Source of the DNA: Arthrobacter sp. NtRootA1
GTDB lineage: Bacteria; Actinomycetota; Actinomycetes; Actinomycetales; Micrococcaceae
NCBI RefSeq assembly: GCF_019976975.1
Contig: NZ_AP024630.1
Span: forward strand, 2,604,001 to 2,668,000
Direction: 5' to 3'
Length of the DNA stretch: 64,000 nucleotides
Under the pieces are notes generated by a model. The model ran no database searches, was not told where the DNA came from, and saw nothing but the letters and a program-made list of their open reading frames with translations. This document shows positions 27,488-36,402 of this stretch, piece after piece (within the stretch, counting starts at the first letter, position 1; each line of letters starts with the position of its first letter). A program made the position numbers and the translations under genes.

Positions 27488-27495
27488 GACAGAAT
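27479..27495. promoter_or_regulatory. Palindromic operator ATTCTG-N5-CAGAAT (IclR site 2)
   Basis: Perfect 6+6 inverted repeat identical in both arms and spacer length to the site at 26647-26663. It spans the start codon of the iclR gene (CAT at 27485-27487 on the plus strand) and lies 41 bp upstream of the MFS start, so occupancy could control both divergent genes. Confidence 0.82.
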
Positions 27496-27535
27496 GTTAT
27501 AGGTGTCGCCGCACGGTGGCCAGCACAGTGGTGGG

Positions 27536-28903
27536 ATGAATCACATCCCTTCCGCTGCAGCGCCGCAGCGACATGCCTCGACTCCCGCCCCGGCTGGAGC
27601 CCGGGCAGGATCTCCCTCCGGCGCAGGCACCCCCCTCGGCGCAGGCACCGGCCCCGCCGCGTTCCCCAAGCGTTCGATAATGGCTGTTCTGGTTTGCTGG
27701 CTGCTGGTGGTCTTCGACGGCTACGACCTCATTGTCTACGGCACAGTGCAGGGATCGCTGATCAGCGATACCGGCTGGGGCCTAACCAAGGCCACCGCCG
27801 GAACCATCGGCTCCATGGCGTTCGTCGGAATGATGATCGGCGCCATCTTTGCTGGCAGGATGTCCGACTCCTGGGGGCGGCGCCGGACTATCCTCGGCTG
27901 TGCCGTGGTGTTCTCCGTTTTCACCATCCTGTGTGCCTTCGCCCCTAACGCCTTCATCTTCGGAGCGCTCCGGCTACTGGCCGGCATCGGCCTGGGCGGC
28001 CTGGTGCCGTCGGCCAACGCCTTGGTGGCTGAACTCGTGCCACCCAAGTGGCGGTCCACCATTGCCACGCTGATGATGTCCGGTGTCCCCATCGGCGGAT
28101 CGATTGCGGCGCTGGCGGGCATCCCGCTTATCCCCGCGTTCGGCTGGCCCGTCATGTTCCTCGTGGGCGTCCTCGCCCTGGTGGTGGTTATCCCGCTCGG
28201 CCTGCGCTACCTGCCTGAAACGCTGCCCTCCGAGGCAGGAAAGGCCCCTGATCAGGCTGCGAACAGAAACCAGGCTGCCGGCAAAAAGCCGGGGGGCTTC
28301 GGCTCACTGCTCCGCCCGCCCTTCCTTGGCCTCAGCGTGCTGTACGCCTTGGCTACGCTGGCCACCCTGTTCGCCTGGTACGGTCTGGGAACCTGGCTGC
28401 CGAACCTCATGCAGCTTGCTGGGTACAACCTCGGCTCCGCCCTGACTTTTGCCCTTGCCCTGAACCTCGGCGCCGTGGCCGGATCGGTGATCACTGCCTG
28501 GGCCGGCACCCGCTTCGGGCCGGTTCCGACGGCGATCGCGGCAGCCGCCGTCGCCGCCGCAGGCCTCCTGGTGCTGGTTACCGGGCCGCCGGTCGCCGTC
28601 GTCTACCTCATGTTGGTGCTTGCCGGTGTGGGTACGCACGGAACCCAGTGCCTCATCATTGCCGCAGTCGCCAGCCACTACCCGGCACACTTGCGCGGCA
28701 CTGCGCTGGGCTGGGCCCTGGGCGTAGGCCGCATCGGCGCCGTGGCCGCACCCCAGATTGGGGGACTGCTGCTCGCCGCAGGCCTGGGCGTCAACTCGAA
28801 CTTCCTGGCATTCGCCGGGGCCGCCGCCGTAGCAGCCATCCTGCTCGGCTTCATCATCACCAAGAATTCAACATCCAAAGCAGTAGGAGAATCACATGTC
28901 TAA
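27536..28903 (+). CDS. MFS aromatic acid:H+ symporter (3-hydroxybenzoate/gentisate uptake)
   Basis: 455 residues from the ATG at 27536; a GTG at 27503 is also open. After a 45-residue Ala/Pro/Gly-rich N-terminus there are 12 hydrophobic segments. The first contains DGYDLIVYG, the signature of the aromatic acid/H+ symporter family (PcaK, BenK, GenK, MhbT), and loop 2-3 has GRMSDSWGRRR, the MFS motif. With a 3-hydroxybenzoate hydroxylase overlapping it downstream, the cargo is most likely 3-hydroxybenzoate or gentisate. No strong ribosome-binding site is visible before the chosen start. Confidence 0.9.
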   Translation: MNHIPSAAAPQRHASTPAPAGARAGSPSGAGTPLGAGTGPAAFPKRSIMAVLVCWLLVVFDGYDLIVYGTVQGSLISDTGWGLTKATAGTIGSMAFVGMMIGAIFAGRMSDSWGRRRTILGCAVVFSVFTILCAFAPNAFIFGALRLLAGIGLGGLVPSANALVAELVPPKWRSTIATLMMSGVPIGGSIAALAGIPLIPAFGWPVMFLVGVLALVVVIPLGLRYLPETLPSEAGKAPDQAANRNQAAGKKPGGFGSLLRPPFLGLSVLYALATLATLFAWYGLGTWLPNLMQLAGYNLGSALTFALALNLGAVAGSVITAWAGTRFGPVPTAIAAAAVAAAGLLVLVTGPPVAVVYLMLVLAGVGTHGTQCLIIAAVASHYPAHLRGTALGWALGVGRIGAVAAPQIGGLLLAAGLGVNSNFLAFAGAAAVAAILLGFIITKNSTSKAVGESHV

Positions 28904-30155
28904 AGACGCAGCGACCACCGACGTCCTGATAGTGGGGGGCGGCATGGCCGGCTTGGCCGGCGCCTTGGCCCTGAAGGAAAATGGTGCCCAAGTGACCCTG
29001 GTGGAGGTAGCCCCGGCCTTCGGTGAAGTGGGCGCCGGCCTGCAGATGGCACCCAACGCCTCCCGTGTCCTCAAGCGCTGGGGCCTGTTGGAGAAGGCGT
29101 TGGAAATCGGCGTTCAGCCCAAACACCTTGTGTTCCGCGACGCCGTTACCGGCGAGGAGCTGACGCGCCAGACGCTGGGTGGCGAATTCGAGGAGCGCTA
29201 CGGTGCCCCCTACGTGGTGATCCACCGCAGCGACCTGCACCGCATCCTGCTCGAGGCCTGCCAGGAAGCCGGGGTGGAGCTGGTCAATGACGTCCTGGTG
29301 CAGAAGGTGGAAACCGAGGGGGACAAGGCGCGCGCATACACCGCTTCGGGCGCTGTGTACCAGGCCGACGCCGTCCTGGCCGCCGACGGCCTGAAGTCCA
29401 CCTTGCGCGCTGGCGTCGCGAACGACGGTCCGGTCTCCTCCGCATACGTCGCCTACCGCGGCACCGTGCCCATCACCCCCGAGACCCCGGCCGCGGACCT
29501 TGAGGACGTCATAGTCTACCTCGGCCCCAACTGCCACTTGGTGCAGTACCCGCTGCGCAAGGGTGAACTGCTGAATACCGTGGCGGTCTTCAAGTCCGCT
29601 TCCTTCGAACGTGGCGAAGAACAGTACGGCGGGGTGGACGAGCTCGAAGCCGCCTACGCCGACTGCATCCCGGCCGTACAGGAAGCCTTGAAGAACCTGG
29701 CCACCGGCATCCGCTGGCCCATGTATGACCGGGACCCGATCGAAGACTGGGTTGCCGGCCGGATGGCCCTCATCGGCGATGCCGCGCACCCCATGCTGCA
29801 GTACCTGGCCCAGGGCGCCTGCCAGGCGCTTGAGGATGCGGCCGTTCTGCAGGATGCGACGCAGGGCCTTGTCTTTACGGAGGAAGGCGTCAACCCCGGT
29901 GCGTGGGAGGCAGCGTTTAGCGCGTTCAATGGAGCCCGCGCAGCCCGGACCGCCCGGGTCCAGCGCACCGCCCGGATCTGGGGCGAGTCCTGGCACGTGG
30001 ACGGGGTGGCCCGGCTACTGCGGAACATGCTGTTCAAGAGCCGCGGCGACAACAACTTTCAGTACAACGACTGGCTGTACGGCCGCAACGAGCCGGGCGT
30101 TCCGGCCGAAGTTCCAGCCGGTGCTTCGGCACAGGGAAACCTCGTGGAGGCCTAA
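28896..30155 (+). CDS. 3-hydroxybenzoate 6-monooxygenase (FAD)
   Basis: 419 residues, a class A flavoprotein hydroxylase that would convert 3-hydroxybenzoate to gentisate with NADH and oxygen. The Rossmann GGGMAGLAGALAL motif, the VIHRSDLHRILLEAC region, and the GDAAHPMLQYLAQGACQALEDA FAD/substrate block are all present. The sequence closely resembles characterised 3-hydroxybenzoate 6-hydroxylases as I recall them; salicylate hydroxylases are the next nearest group. The ATG overlaps the transporter stop by 8 bp and has a GTAGGAGA site. A strong terminator follows. With the divergent operon it completes the path to fumarate and pyruvate. Confidence 0.9.
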   Translation: MSKDAATTDVLIVGGGMAGLAGALALKENGAQVTLVEVAPAFGEVGAGLQMAPNASRVLKRWGLLEKALEIGVQPKHLVFRDAVTGEELTRQTLGGEFEERYGAPYVVIHRSDLHRILLEACQEAGVELVNDVLVQKVETEGDKARAYTASGAVYQADAVLAADGLKSTLRAGVANDGPVSSAYVAYRGTVPITPETPAADLEDVIVYLGPNCHLVQYPLRKGELLNTVAVFKSASFERGEEQYGGVDELEAAYADCIPAVQEALKNLATGIRWPMYDRDPIEDWVAGRMALIGDAAHPMLQYLAQGACQALEDAAVLQDATQGLVFTEEGVNPGAWEAAFSAFNGARAARTARVQRTARIWGESWHVDGVARLLRNMLFKSRGDNNFQYNDWLYGRNEPGVPAEVPAGASAQGNLVEA

Positions 30156-30169
30156 GCACCCCAGTGTCA

Positions 30170-30222
30170 GGCGGGCGTACGACGGCGGGTGGCTCCCGCC
30201 GTCGTGCGCCCGCCTTTCCTTT
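30170..30222 (+). terminator. Rho-independent terminator
   Basis: A 20-bp stem (30170-30189 with 30195-30214, one G-U pair) around a 5-base loop, followed by TTTCCTTT. It ends the transporter-hydroxylase operon 14 bp after its last stop codon. Confidence 0.92.
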
Positions 30223-30272
30223 CGGTAAAGGGTGCGGCGGAATAGAACAATAAACTTGAATGTTCAACCACT

Positions 30273-31313
30273 ATGGACTTCGGCATCTTTACCTTCGGTG
30301 AGCTATCGCGCAATGAAACAACCGGCAGGGCGTTGTCGCCACACCAGCGGCTTGCAGAAATCATCGAGCTGGCAAAGCTGGCGGACCAGGCGGGCATCAG
30401 CTTTCTCGGCCTGGGCGAGCACCACCGCCACGACTTTGCCTTATCGGCGCCCGAGATCGTGCTCGCCGCCATCGCCCGGGAAACCACCAACCTCCGCCTG
30501 AGCACCGCCGTGACCGTGCTGTCAACGCAAGATCCAGTGCGGCTTTTCGAGCAGTTCGCTACCCTGGACCTTTTGTCCGGCGGTCGCGCCGAAATCATCG
30601 CCGGGCGGGGCGCGTTCATCGAGTCCTACCCATTGTTCGGCTACGACACCGTGGACTACGACGCCCTGTTCGAGGAAAAGCTTCGGCTGTTGCTTGAGCT
30701 GCGGGACAACGCCGACCTCAGCTGGCAGGGAACCCTGACCCAAACCATCCCCGGCATGGACATCGCCCCGCGTCCGTTGCAGGAAAAACTCCCGGTCTGG
30801 GTGGGCGTGGGCGGCACGCCGGCAAGCTTCGCCCGGGCCGGGCGGCTCGGCCTGCCGCTGTTCGTCGCTTTGTTGTCCGGGCCCGAGAGATTCCGCCGCC
30901 TTGTGGAGCTCTACCGGAATACCGCTACCGAAGCCGGGCACGACGCCGCGGCGCTGCCGGTGGGTGCCGGTGGGCATTTCTACGCAGCCCAGACGTCGCA
31001 GCAGGCGCGCGATACCTTCTACCCGTACTACCGCGCCTACTTCGAGCAGAACATGCCCCGCGCGGTGGACCACTTCCCGCGTTCCACCTTCGACGACTGG
31101 TCCGGACCCGGCGGCGGGCTGCTCGTTGGGAGCCCGCCGCAGGTAGTGGAGAAGTTGCTCGCCATCCATGAGTCCTTGGGGACCACACGGTACGCGGCCC
31201 AGGTCGGATTGGGCGGGCTGCCGTTCGCGGAGACGGCCCGGTCCATCGAGCTCCTCGCCACCGAGATCATGCCCGCGGTCAACCGGGAACTCGGGGTCGC
31301 GGCGGCTGCGTGA
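30273..31313 (+). CDS. LLM-class flavin-dependent oxidoreductase
   Basis: 346 residues with the bacterial luciferase-like monooxygenase fold. The N-terminal MDFGIFTFGE strand, the FLGLGEHHRHDF segment, LRLSTAVTVLSTQDPVRLFEQFATLD and GRAEIIAGRGAF are all standard for the family. Such enzymes use FMNH2 or F420. The short distance from the preceding terminator and the presence of its own upstream region suggest independent transcription. The substrate cannot be guessed from sequence; these enzymes often oxidise sulfonates, amines or xenobiotics. Confidence 0.9.
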   Translation: MDFGIFTFGELSRNETTGRALSPHQRLAEIIELAKLADQAGISFLGLGEHHRHDFALSAPEIVLAAIARETTNLRLSTAVTVLSTQDPVRLFEQFATLDLLSGGRAEIIAGRGAFIESYPLFGYDTVDYDALFEEKLRLLLELRDNADLSWQGTLTQTIPGMDIAPRPLQEKLPVWVGVGGTPASFARAGRLGLPLFVALLSGPERFRRLVELYRNTATEAGHDAAALPVGAGGHFYAAQTSQQARDTFYPYYRAYFEQNMPRAVDHFPRSTFDDWSGPGGGLLVGSPPQVVEKLLAIHESLGTTRYAAQVGLGGLPFAETARSIELLATEIMPAVNRELGVAAAA

Positions 31314-31456
31314 AAAGCAAGTTCAGCTTTGATCAGTCTGGACGAAGCAGTGGTGTGGGGGACGTTGCCGAGCCTGTACTGTCCTGTGGTGGGGCCGGGC
31401 GTAGTCGGGTGCAAACGCATAGCTGACGCCGAGGCCGAGCTTGGCGCGGTAGCCGC

Positions 31457-32644
31457 CTACTTCGCGATCCTGCCCACGATCTGACGAGCCACAAGCCTAT
31501 CGATGCCGGGAAGGTGGGTCGCGCGTATGATCCAGCGGCGCAGGACACGCTGGAGTCTGTTCGCGGGAAGAAACGACGACGCCGCGCGCCGTCCCGCGGC
31601 CTGCGCTGCCTCGACTACCGGCCGCCAGCGCCGCTCGAATTCAGCCAGCGCTGGACCAATCCCGGCCGCGGAGTCCACAGGCCCGACGAGATCCCCGAGA
31701 AGCGCCGAGCCAGCGATGGCGAGGGAGCCGCCTTGGCCGGCCAGGAGCGAGACCGCTCCGCAGGCGTCCCCGATCAGAACGGCCCTTCCCCTGTGCCAAG
31801 CGGGCATGATGACCTGCGCCACGACGTCGTCGTAAGGGTGTTCAGGGCACAGTTCCAGCAGCCTGTCTACGGCGTCGCCCAGACCGGCGAACTCACTACG
31901 GAGCCGCTCCCGGGTACCCTGGGGCTGTCTTTCGCTCGTGCCTCCATCGGTGTCACGGTAGACGAGGAAGGCAGCCACTTGGTCGGTGCGCAGGCTGTAG
32001 AGCCCTGCCATGCGGTCCAAGGTGTCGGTGAGCACGAAGCGGTTTCGGAAGCGGGAGTTCAGCCCAGGGTCAGTCACTATGAACGCAGCAGCGCGCATAC
32101 CTAAGGAATGCAGATAATTCTCCTCGAGACCGAACACGTTCGCGCGCACCCCGGAGTGGACGCCATCCGCACCGATGAGGAGATCTGCGGTGGGCAGCGC
32201 CTCCGCGGAAGAACCGACGGCCACCCTCGCGCCGTCGTCGTCCGCCCAAGCGCCGGAAAGCTGCGCGCCGTAATGGACCCGGATCCGGTCCCTCGGGACG
32301 TCCTCAAGGGAGGCGAGGACGGCACGCTCCATATCAGGGCGCAGCAAGCTCAGTACCTTCTCACCGGCGATCCTGGCGAACTGGTCATAGTCGAGGCTGG
32401 CGTTCGGGCGCAGATCGGCATTGACGTACTCCACCGCTTTCACGTGGTAAGCGACGGCGGCCAAACGCGGGTAGAGACCGATTCGTTCTGATGCCTCAAC
32501 CCCGGGACCGAAGAAATCCATCATGTACCCGTCAGGACGCGGTGCGGGGGATTTCTCAAGCACCTCGACGTCCCAGCCAGCCAAACCCAGTTGACGGGCT
32601 GCGACGAGGCCGGCGATGCCCGCCCCGACGATTATGGCCTTCAC
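31457..32644 (-). CDS. FAD-dependent monooxygenase
   Basis: 395 residues. The N-terminal Rossmann GAGIAGLVAARQL motif and VEVLEKSPAPR are intact, as is the conserved GADGVHSGVR (DG motif, about residue 155). The C-terminal GDACGAVSLLAGQGGSLAIAG is the GD motif contacting the FAD ribityl chain. The closest general group is the class A hydroxylases resembling TetX, salicylate hydroxylase and polyketide oxygenases. It stands alone and is divergent from the AAA ATPase gene across 157 bp. Anthropogenic, antibiotic or plant aromatic substrates are all possible. Confidence 0.88.
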   Translation of the reverse strand: MKAIIVGAGIAGLVAARQLGLAGWDVEVLEKSPAPRPDGYMMDFFGPGVEASERIGLYPRLAAVAYHVKAVEYVNADLRPNASLDYDQFARIAGEKVLSLLRPDMERAVLASLEDVPRDRIRVHYGAQLSGAWADDDGARVAVGSSAEALPTADLLIGADGVHSGVRANVFGLEENYLHSLGMRAAAFIVTDPGLNSRFRNRFVLTDTLDRMAGLYSLRTDQVAAFLVYRDTDGGTSERQPQGTRERLRSEFAGLGDAVDRLLELCPEHPYDDVVAQVIMPAWHRGRAVLIGDACGAVSLLAGQGGSLAIAGSALLGDLVGPVDSAAGIGPALAEFERRWRPVVEAAQAAGRRAASSFLPANRLQRVLRRWIIRATHLPGIDRLVARQIVGRIAK

Positions 32645-32801
32645 GTCTTACCCCACTTCGTCGGCTCGGCCCCCGAGGAACCGTCAACGGAACGGCAAGC
32701 GCCAGCATCGGCGCGCCGTTGCCTCATTCTTGAGCCTCTCCTTGAGGCTCGTCAAGACAGCGGAGGCCACCCGGCCTTGAATCCGGTACTACAGTGGATG
32801 T

Positions 32802-33836
32802 ATGGCTGCCAGCCGCAATCCGCTCGATGAACTGCGTGAAACCATTGGCCATCTGGCCAATCAGCTCAAGCTGTCCGGTTCGGAGCGTGTCGACGACCTC
32901 GTGGGTGATCTCATCGGTGCGAAGCCTGGTCCGGCACGACCGCTGTCCGAGGTGCAGGCCGAGCTCGACTCGTTGGTTGGACTGGAGACCGTGAAGGAAC
33001 AGGTGCGGGCTCTGGTCGCGCTACTGCAGGTCCAGGCCCGCCGTAAGGCGCATGGCCTGCCCGAGGTGGCTACGTCTCAGCATCTGGTGTTCCTGGGAAA
33101 CCCTGGTACGGGTAAGACGACGGTGGCGCGGCTTCTGGCGGAGATGTACCGCGCGGTCGGTCTGCTGCAGAAAGGACACTTGGTCGAGGTCGACCGTTCG
33201 GGTCTGGTGGGGCAGTACGTCGGGGCGACCGCGATCAAGACGGACCGGGTGATCCGGCGTGCGTTGGACGGTGTCCTGTTCATCGACGAGGCTTACGCGC
33301 TGGCCCCGGAGGACGGCCGGATGGACTTCGGCCCGGAGGCGATCGAGGTCCTGCTCAAGCGGATGGAGGACCATCGCCACCGCTTGGTCGTGATTGTGGC
33401 GGGGTACCCGCGGCTGATGGAATCCTTCTTGCTCTCCAACCCCGGACTGCGCTCCCGATTCGCCCGGGAGATCACTTTCCCGGATTACTCTGTCGATGCA
33501 CTCCAGACGATCTTCCACCAGATGCTGGCCCAGCACGAGTACACGCTGGAGCCGGGCGCGGATCAGATGCTGCGTCGTATCCTCACTGGGCTCCACGCGG
33601 GCGAGGACTCCGGCAACGCACGCTTCGCCCGCACACTGTTCGAGCAGGCGCTCAACCGCCAGGCGCTGCGGCTGTCGCGCGACGAGGAACAAAGTCTCGA
33701 CGCGCTCGATCGTGAGGCCGTCATGACGCTCACCGCGGACGACATCGCAGAGGCCGCGCTGGCCTTGGGCGAGGAGCCGGAGACGGAACCGACGCCGGCA
33801 CCGGAGCAGTCGCGATGGTGGCGCTGGCTCGTCTGA
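32802..33836 (+). CDS. CbbX/SpoVK-type AAA ATPase
   Basis: 344 residues with one AAA+ module: Walker A GNPGTGKT at 99-106, Walker B VLFIDEAYAL at about 158-167, the VGQYVGATAIKT pore-loop-like segment and the sensor/arginine-finger region SNPGLRSRFAREITFPDYS. This is the CbbX/EccA family, whose members remodel Rubisco or drive ESX secretion. The short N-terminal helical region (1-45) and acidic C-terminus ending in WWRWLV are not conserved elements I know. No Rubisco or ESX gene lies nearby, so its client is unknown. TACAGT sits 6 bases before the ATG, which fits a leaderless transcript. Confidence 0.88.
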   Translation: MAASRNPLDELRETIGHLANQLKLSGSERVDDLVGDLIGAKPGPARPLSEVQAELDSLVGLETVKEQVRALVALLQVQARRKAHGLPEVATSQHLVFLGNPGTGKTTVARLLAEMYRAVGLLQKGHLVEVDRSGLVGQYVGATAIKTDRVIRRALDGVLFIDEAYALAPEDGRMDFGPEAIEVLLKRMEDHRHRLVVIVAGYPRLMESFLLSNPGLRSRFAREITFPDYSVDALQTIFHQMLAQHEYTLEPGADQMLRRILTGLHAGEDSGNARFARTLFEQALNRQALRLSRDEEQSLDALDREAVMTLTADDIAEAALALGEEPETEPTPAPEQSRWWRWLV

Positions 33837-33849
33837 CCGGATCTTAGGT

Positions 33850-34010
33850 GGCAGGCGGGCTGGATGCCCCGCCGCGCTGGCAATGCTTCCGCGTGTTCGT
33901 GGCCGAACCGATTAATGCCCAACGCATCCAGCCTGCCGGCGATGAACCCCACCCTGATGAGCGGCGGCAGGTCCCCGCGGTTCCGTGGAACCTTGGGTGA
34001 CCTGCCGCCG
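33850..34010. repeat. Nested inverted repeats between convergent genes, likely bidirectional terminator
   Basis: The 200-bp gap between the convergent ATPase and hydrolase genes folds twice. First, 33850-33867 pairs with 33924-33937 (14 bp, with a 4-base bulge). Second, 33962-33973 pairs perfectly with 33999-34010 (12 bp) and encloses a further GGTTCC/GGAACC hairpin. Only short T-runs follow (gctttc, cgcttt). No gene is seen in the gap. Confidence 0.55.
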
Positions 34011-34036
34011 TCGTGCTTTCTAGTCGCTTTGGCGGG

Positions 34037-34918
<882 letters not shown>

Positions 34919-34929
34919 TTACATCGTAT

Positions 34930-34943
34930 AGAACGATCGTTCT
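34930..34943. promoter_or_regulatory. TetR operator 2, AGAACGATCGTTCT
   Basis: Perfect 14-base palindrome, 22 bp upstream of the TetR start codon. It is the second copy of the divergent operator and probably mediates autoregulation. Confidence 0.85.
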
Positions 34944-34964
34944 CGGTGCAAGTAGAATGTACGC

Positions 34965-35528
34965 ATGGATATCTCCGATGCCCGGAACCGGATCGTCGCC
35001 ACAGCCGATGAGCTCTACAACGCGAAGGGAATCCAAGCGGTGGGAATGGATGAACTGCGCACGGCTGCCGGTGTTTCCCTCAAGAAGCTCTACCAGGAGT
35101 TTCCGTCGAAGGGGAGCATCGTCATGGCCGTCCTCGAGCGACGCCATCAATCATGGACCGAAGGCCTGGATGCTACAGTCCGCCGCGCTCCGACGCCGCG
35201 TGAGCAACTGCTCGCCATCTTCGACTACCTCGGGCAGTGGTTCTGTCAGTCCACGTTCCGGGGGTGTGGGTTCATCAACAGTTTCGCCGAGCTCGGCGCG
35301 ATCAGTCCCGAGGTGGCTGAGTATGCGCGCAAGCACAAGGAATCGTTCCAGGAATACGTCGCCTCCCTCGCTGCCGGGGCTGGAGCGCCTGGATATCTCG
35401 CGCCGCAACTGGCAATCCTTGCCGAGGGGGCGCAAACAACCGCAGCCATCGCAGGTACCCCGAACGCTGCCACTCAGGCGCGGCAAGCCGCAGAAGTGCT
35501 GATCGACGCGGCCCTGAACACGAAATAG
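34965..35528 (+). CDS. TetR-family repressor
   Basis: 187 residues. The N-terminal three-helix DNA-binding domain reads ARNRIVATADELYNAKG, then VGMDELRTAAGVSLKKLYQEFPSKG (about residues 6-55), the classical TetR signature. The C-terminal ligand domain is typical of the short QacR-like group. It is divergent from the haloperoxidase-like hydrolase and flanked by two AGAACG/CGTTCT palindromes. It almost certainly represses both genes. The inducer is unknown. Confidence 0.93.
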   Translation: MDISDARNRIVATADELYNAKGIQAVGMDELRTAAGVSLKKLYQEFPSKGSIVMAVLERRHQSWTEGLDATVRRAPTPREQLLAIFDYLGQWFCQSTFRGCGFINSFAELGAISPEVAEYARKHKESFQEYVASLAAGAGAPGYLAPQLAILAEGAQTTAAIAGTPNAATQARQAAEVLIDAALNTK

Positions 35529-35559
35529 ACCGGCGGGGGCATCAGACCGCTCAGGGCGT

Positions 35560-36402
35560 CTAGTGGTGCAACTCCATCCGTTGCAGGACGGTGGCGGATA
35601 TTTCTTCCACTGACATGGATGCGGAGTTCACGTAGGGGATGTTGTTTGCCCTGTACATGTCTTCAGCGTTGCGCAGTTCGAAGCTGCATTGGTTCAGTGA
35701 TGCGTAGTTGCTGCCGGGGCGCCGTTCCTGGCGGATCTGGCTGAGCCGGACGGGCTGGGACGTGAGACCGAAGCATTTGCTCGCGAAGGGAAGCAGAGGT
35801 TTGGGCAGGGTCATCGTGTCGAAGTCTTCTTCGACCAGGGGGAAGTTGGCGGCGAGGATGCCGTGCTGCAGTGCCAAGTACATAGTTGTGGGAGTTTTCC
35901 CGCAGCGGGATGGGGCGATCAGGATCAGTTCGGCGCGTTCGAGCGCGCGGAGCGATTGGCCGTCGTCGTGCTCGATGGCGTATTCGACGGCGGCCATGCG
36001 CGATTGGTAGCGCACCGCATCGCCCACACCGTGCGCCTGACCGGGCTTGCCATTGGCGGCCGTGCCCAGGGCTTGCTCGAGTTGGCCGATGTGCGCACCG
36101 AATAGGTCGAAGAACTGCCCGCGGCTTTGGGACAGGACAGCACGGATATCCTGTCCGACGGTCGTGGAGAAGATGATCGGTTGAGGACCGGCAGCCGCGA
36201 CGTGGTCGATAAGCGCGACGACGTCGCGGGCTTGTTCCACAGTGGTGATGAACGGGATGGTGCGCCGTTCCAATCGCTGGCCGGGGAACTGTGTGAGCAG
36301 GGTATTGCCAAGGGTTTCGGCGGTAATCCCGGTGCTGTCGGAGAGGAAGAAGACCGTGGGGGCGGGCGAAGCGCCCGCCCCCACGATGTGGTGTTCTGCC
36401 AT
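35560..36402 (-). CDS. ppsR: PEP synthase regulatory protein (bifunctional kinase/pyrophosphorylase, DUF299)
   Basis: 280 residues. The protein inactivates PEP synthase by ADP-dependent phosphorylation of a Thr and reactivates it by phosphorolysis. The N-terminal VFFLSDSTGITAETLGNTLL block and the P-loop IAPSRCGKTPTTMYLA (about 160-175) are the family hallmarks. The start codon directly abuts the ppsA stop codon with no spacer, so translation is coupled. A perfect 14-bp inverted repeat lies inside codons 6-16 and may limit ppsR expression relative to ppsA. Confidence 0.94.
   Translation of the reverse strand: MAEHHIVGAGASPAPTVFFLSDSTGITAETLGNTLLTQFPGQRLERRTIPFITTVEQARDVVALIDHVAAAGPQPIIFSTTVGQDIRAVLSQSRGQFFDLFGAHIGQLEQALGTAANGKPGQAHGVGDAVRYQSRMAAVEYAIEHDDGQSLRALERAELILIAPSRCGKTPTTMYLALQHGILAANFPLVEEDFDTMTLPKPLLPFASKCFGLTSQPVRLSQIRQERRPGSNYASLNQCSFELRNAEDMYRANNIPYVNSASMSVEEISATVLQRMELHH
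36355..36385 (-). repeat. Perfect 14-bp hairpin at the 5' end of ppsR coding sequence
   Basis: Bases 36355-36368 and 36372-36385 are exact reverse complements around a 3-base loop, with nearly every pair G-C. On the transcript it begins 17 bases after the A of the ppsR start codon. It encodes ordinary residues (IVGAGASPAPT). It could slow ribosomes or act as an RNA-processing site between ppsA and ppsR. Confidence 0.85.

Noticed and set aside
32802..33836. Rubisco activase (CbbX) function
   Set aside because: The family is right, but no Rubisco or Calvin-cycle gene is nearby and the presumed host is a heterotroph.
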